Positions 4,774 to 6,232 of a stretch of DNA of 6,232 bases are shown here, in pieces. The stretch comes from Patescibacteria group bacterium UBA3527 (GTDB lineage: Bacteria; Patescibacteriota; Minisyncoccia; Phycocordibacterales; UBA918): positions 1,226-7,457 of the forward strand of contig DFPA01000020.1 in assembly GCA_002377025.1 (NCBI GenBank), written 5' to 3'. The notes beneath the pieces were generated by a model. The model was given only the letters and a program-made list of their open reading frames with translations, was not told the DNA's origin and did no database searches. Both the position numbers and the translations under genes were made by a program. Positions within the stretch are counted from its first letter, which is position 1, and the number at the start of each line of letters is the position of its first letter.

Positions 4774-5847
4774 ATGGGAATTTTGGAGATCCTCATTGTA
4801 TTACTACTTTTGGCCATTTTTGGGCTATTGTTTTATAGCTTATTTCTAAAAGGTGAAACAGCTGAAGGTGAAGGTGGTATGGTGTTGTTGCAACAACAGC
4901 TCCAACAACTTCACAATATTGTCGATCAAAAGCTCACTGAAGGTAACAAAGCGGTGCAAGAAGGAAGTAGAATGCAGTTCCGCGATAGCAAGGAATTGAT
5001 GCAGGAGATCAGTAAGGAGGTAAATGAGCAAATTCGTGATGTGATTAAGAATGTGACCGAGGTAAAAGAGAGTAGTAAGCAGGTTTTTCAGGTGGCTGAC
5101 CAACTTAAGGAATTGCAAAACATTCTTAAAAACCCTAAGCAGCGGGGTGTTCTTGGCGAATATTACTTAGAAACGGTATTAAACAATGTACTGCCACCCG
5201 AGAGTTATCAAATGCAATATGCGTTTGATGACGGGGACATTGTTGATGCGGCCGTGTTTGTTAAGGGAAAGGTAATACCGGTAGACTCCAAGTTTTCGCT
5301 CGAGAACTATAATCGCTACATAGAGGCACCTGACGGTAGTGATAAGGTTCAGTATGAAAAAGCTTTTATAAATGACCTTAAGCTCCGTATAGCGGAAACA
5401 GCTAAGTATATTCGTCCGGCAGAGAAGACTACCGATTTTGCTTTCATGTTTATTCCGCACGAGGGTATTTACTACGATCTACTCTCCAATAAAGTCGGCG
5501 CAGCTGAAGAAAATATGATCCAAAGAGCGGCAGGGAAGCATAAGGTGATAATTGTCTCGCCTACATCATTCTTGGCTTATCTCCAAACGGTTTTGCAGGG
5601 CCTAAAAGCTTTGGAGATAGAGGAAAAAGCTCAGGACATTATCAAGAATGTTGAAAAGCTTTCCAGACACATTGATCGCTACGAAGAGTACTACAAAAAG
5701 CTCGGTAATACACTCGCAACCACTGTGAAGCACTACAACGTCGGCTACAAAGAGCTTAACAAAATAGACAAAGACATCACTCGCATTACCGGTGAAACAG
5801 TGGGTGTTGAAGTACTAGAGCTAGATAAACCCACTCAACCTGAGTAA
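4774..5847 (+). CDS. rmuC: RmuC-family protein, membrane-anchored, nuclease-like fold
   Basis: This complete 357-residue member of the RmuC family (known in E. coli as a factor limiting recombination at inverted repeats) has the expected plan. A single N-terminal membrane helix (about 3-25) is followed by a Gln/Glu/Lys-rich coiled coil (about 36-118). The RmuC domain (about 120-340) contains the RGVLGE motif (124-129), a YQMQY strand, VDAAV (157-161) and the VDSKF motif (170-174). E129, D158, D171 and K173 together resemble the E...D...DxK active site of PD-(D/E)xK-type nucleases. The family is predicted to be nuclease-like on this basis; activity here is inferred. PTSFLAYLQTVLQGLKA (about 263-279) and the basic coil after it are also typical of the family. 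It is shorter than E. coli RmuC (about 475 residues) mainly because of a shorter coiled coil. The ATG at 4774 follows the ATPase stop by 21 nt, without an SD. Confidence 0.93.
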   Translation: MGILEILIVLLLLAIFGLLFYSLFLKGETAEGEGGMVLLQQQLQQLHNIVDQKLTEGNKAVQEGSRMQFRDSKELMQEISKEVNEQIRDVIKNVTEVKESSKQVFQVADQLKELQNILKNPKQRGVLGEYYLETVLNNVLPPESYQMQYAFDDGDIVDAAVFVKGKVIPVDSKFSLENYNRYIEAPDGSDKVQYEKAFINDLKLRIAETAKYIRPAEKTTDFAFMFIPHEGIYYDLLSNKVGAAEENMIQRAAGKHKVIIVSPTSFLAYLQTVLQGLKALEIEEKAQDIIKNVEKLSRHIDRYEEYYKKLGNTLATTVKHYNVGYKELNKIDKDITRITGETVGVEVLELDKPTQPE

Positions 5848-5850
5848 GTG

Positions 5851-5924
5851 GACCGAAAGATGTTGTAACCCTTCAATGTATTCGCTACGCTGTGAATACG
5901 ACATAGTCACAACATCTTTCGGTC
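5851..5924. repeat. Long inverted repeat with nested hairpin, rmuC-rplU spacer
   Basis: A 16-bp perfect inverted repeat (GACCGAAAGATGTTGT at 5851-5866, its complement at 5909-5924) extends inward by 2 bp past one A-C mismatch. It encloses a 42-nt interior. Inside lies a second stem, 5878-5885 with 5892-5899 (8 bp with one G-U pair), around a 6-nt loop. Neither strand has a T-tract after the outer stem, so it is not a standard intrinsic terminator, although it begins 3 nt after the rmuC stop codon. It could be an RNA structure protecting the rmuC mRNA 3' end, an RNase III site, a small structured RNA, or a remnant of a miniature inverted-repeat element. No obvious target-site duplication flanks it. 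Confidence 0.8.
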
Positions 5925-5951
5925 TCAAAGCAGAGTAAAACAGTATATAGG

Positions 5952-5980
5952 TTGCGAAATGCAAGGTTTTCTTGTACTAT
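5952..5980 (+). promoter_or_regulatory. Sigma70-like promoter of rplU
   Basis: TTGCGA (5952-5957) is followed after an ideal 17-nt spacer by TACTAT (5975-5980); each matches four of six consensus bases, and a TG precedes the -10 directly. Initiation near 5987 gives a leader of about 15 nt before the ATG at 6002. That leader contains no real SD and is far too short for an L21-type autoregulatory leader. Confidence 0.6.
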
Positions 5981-6001
5981 AGCGGCCACTAAAGAAACTT
6001 T

Positions 6002-6232
6002 ATGTCAGAAAAAAAGGAATCAAAGGACTTTGCTGTAATCGCGACTGGCGGCAAGCAATATATAGTGTCTCCAAAAGATATTGTAGAGGTTGAGCTACTT
6101 GGCGAGCACAAAGAAGGAGACAAGGTAGAATTTACCGAAGTTTTAATGAAAAACGGTGAGGTCGGTACTCCTACAGTATCTGGAGCGGTAGTGAAGGGTA
6201 CATACCTTGGTATGAAGAAAGGGAAGAAGCTT
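6002..6232 (+). CDS. rplU: Ribosomal protein L21 (bL21), 3' end beyond window
   Basis: The frame starts with ATG at 6002 and stays open to the last base, giving 77 residues without a stop. After a short charged leader (MSEKKESKD) it carries the family signature FAVIATGGKQYIVSPKDIVEVE (family core FAVI-TGGKQY-V at residues 10-22). The segments GDKVEFTEVLM, VGTPTVSGAVV and YLGMKKGKK follow. L21 is usually about 100-105 residues, so about 25-30 residues (including the basic tail that binds 23S rRNA) lie to the right of the window. In most bacteria rpmA (L27) follows rplU, and it is expected next. The product is a component of the 50S ribosomal subunit, seated on 23S rRNA domain I. The gene appears to have its own promoter at 5952-5980. 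Confidence 0.95.
   Translation, partial: MSEKKESKDFAVIATGGKQYIVSPKDIVEVELLGEHKEGDKVEFTEVLMKNGEVGTPTVSGAVVKGTYLGMKKGKKL

Noticed and set aside
5179..5460. Minus-strand open frame of 93 codons inside rmuC
   Set aside because: It is fully opposite the conserved RmuC domain, with no start signals or family resemblance.
5851..5924. Intrinsic terminator for rmuC
   Set aside because: The stem is long and perfect, but the bases after it (TCAAAGCAG) contain no T-tract, and the minus-strand side also lacks one.

Overview
The window looks like bacterial chromosome read with the standard code: TGA, TAG and TAA all end reading frames here. The gene content suggests a lineage such as the Patescibacteria (CPR, Parcubacteria-like). 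It holds a stand-alone YqeY protein, a P2-type cation ATPase with unusual TGEW and NIVEEG motifs, a short one-TM RmuC and rplU. Weak or absent Shine-Dalgarno (SD) sites occur before several genes. That placement is an inference from style, not from a marker gene.

Layout. (1) 1-1217, minus strand: a compact run of four small unrecognised genes (66, 134, about 87 and 63 residues). They read from a good sigma70-like promoter at 1190-1217 toward a strong intrinsic terminator at 55-87. A second, weaker T-tailed palindrome lies at 1-30. The genes are packed by overlap or short gaps, with strong SD sites inside the upstream gene or at the junction. These sites set the starts of the second gene (TTG at 975) and third gene (probably GTG at 559). 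The block is visibly GC-richer than the rest (two lines counted by hand: 63% at 421-480 against 35% at 2341-2400), which hints at an acquired cassette. (2) 1208-1988, minus strand: yqeY (GatB/YqeY domain) followed after 1 nt by a 107-residue protein of unknown function. (3) 1989-2052: a divergent promoter region in which near-symmetric extended -10 elements for the two strands overlap. (4) 2053-4752, plus strand: a complete 899-residue P2-type cation-transporting ATPase. Its phosphorylation machinery is intact, but it has unusual substitutions in the A-domain loop, nucleotide site and ion site. (5) 4774-5847: a complete RmuC-family protein with one N-terminal membrane helix. It probably has its own extended -10 promoter placed so close to the ATG that the transcript would be nearly leaderless. 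(6) 5848-6001: an intergenic region with a long inverted repeat (16-bp perfect stem enclosing a second hairpin, no T-tract) and a clear promoter for the next gene. (7) 6002-6232: the start of rplU (ribosomal protein L21), cut by the window edge.

The right-hand genes are ordinary housekeeping or transport functions without an obvious joint pathway. The points most worth a second look are the small-gene cassette, the non-canonical ATPase residues, the leaderless rmuC start and the structured rmuC-rplU spacer. No CRISPR array, tRNA, rRNA or transposase was seen. No intergenic stretch exceeds 300 bases.
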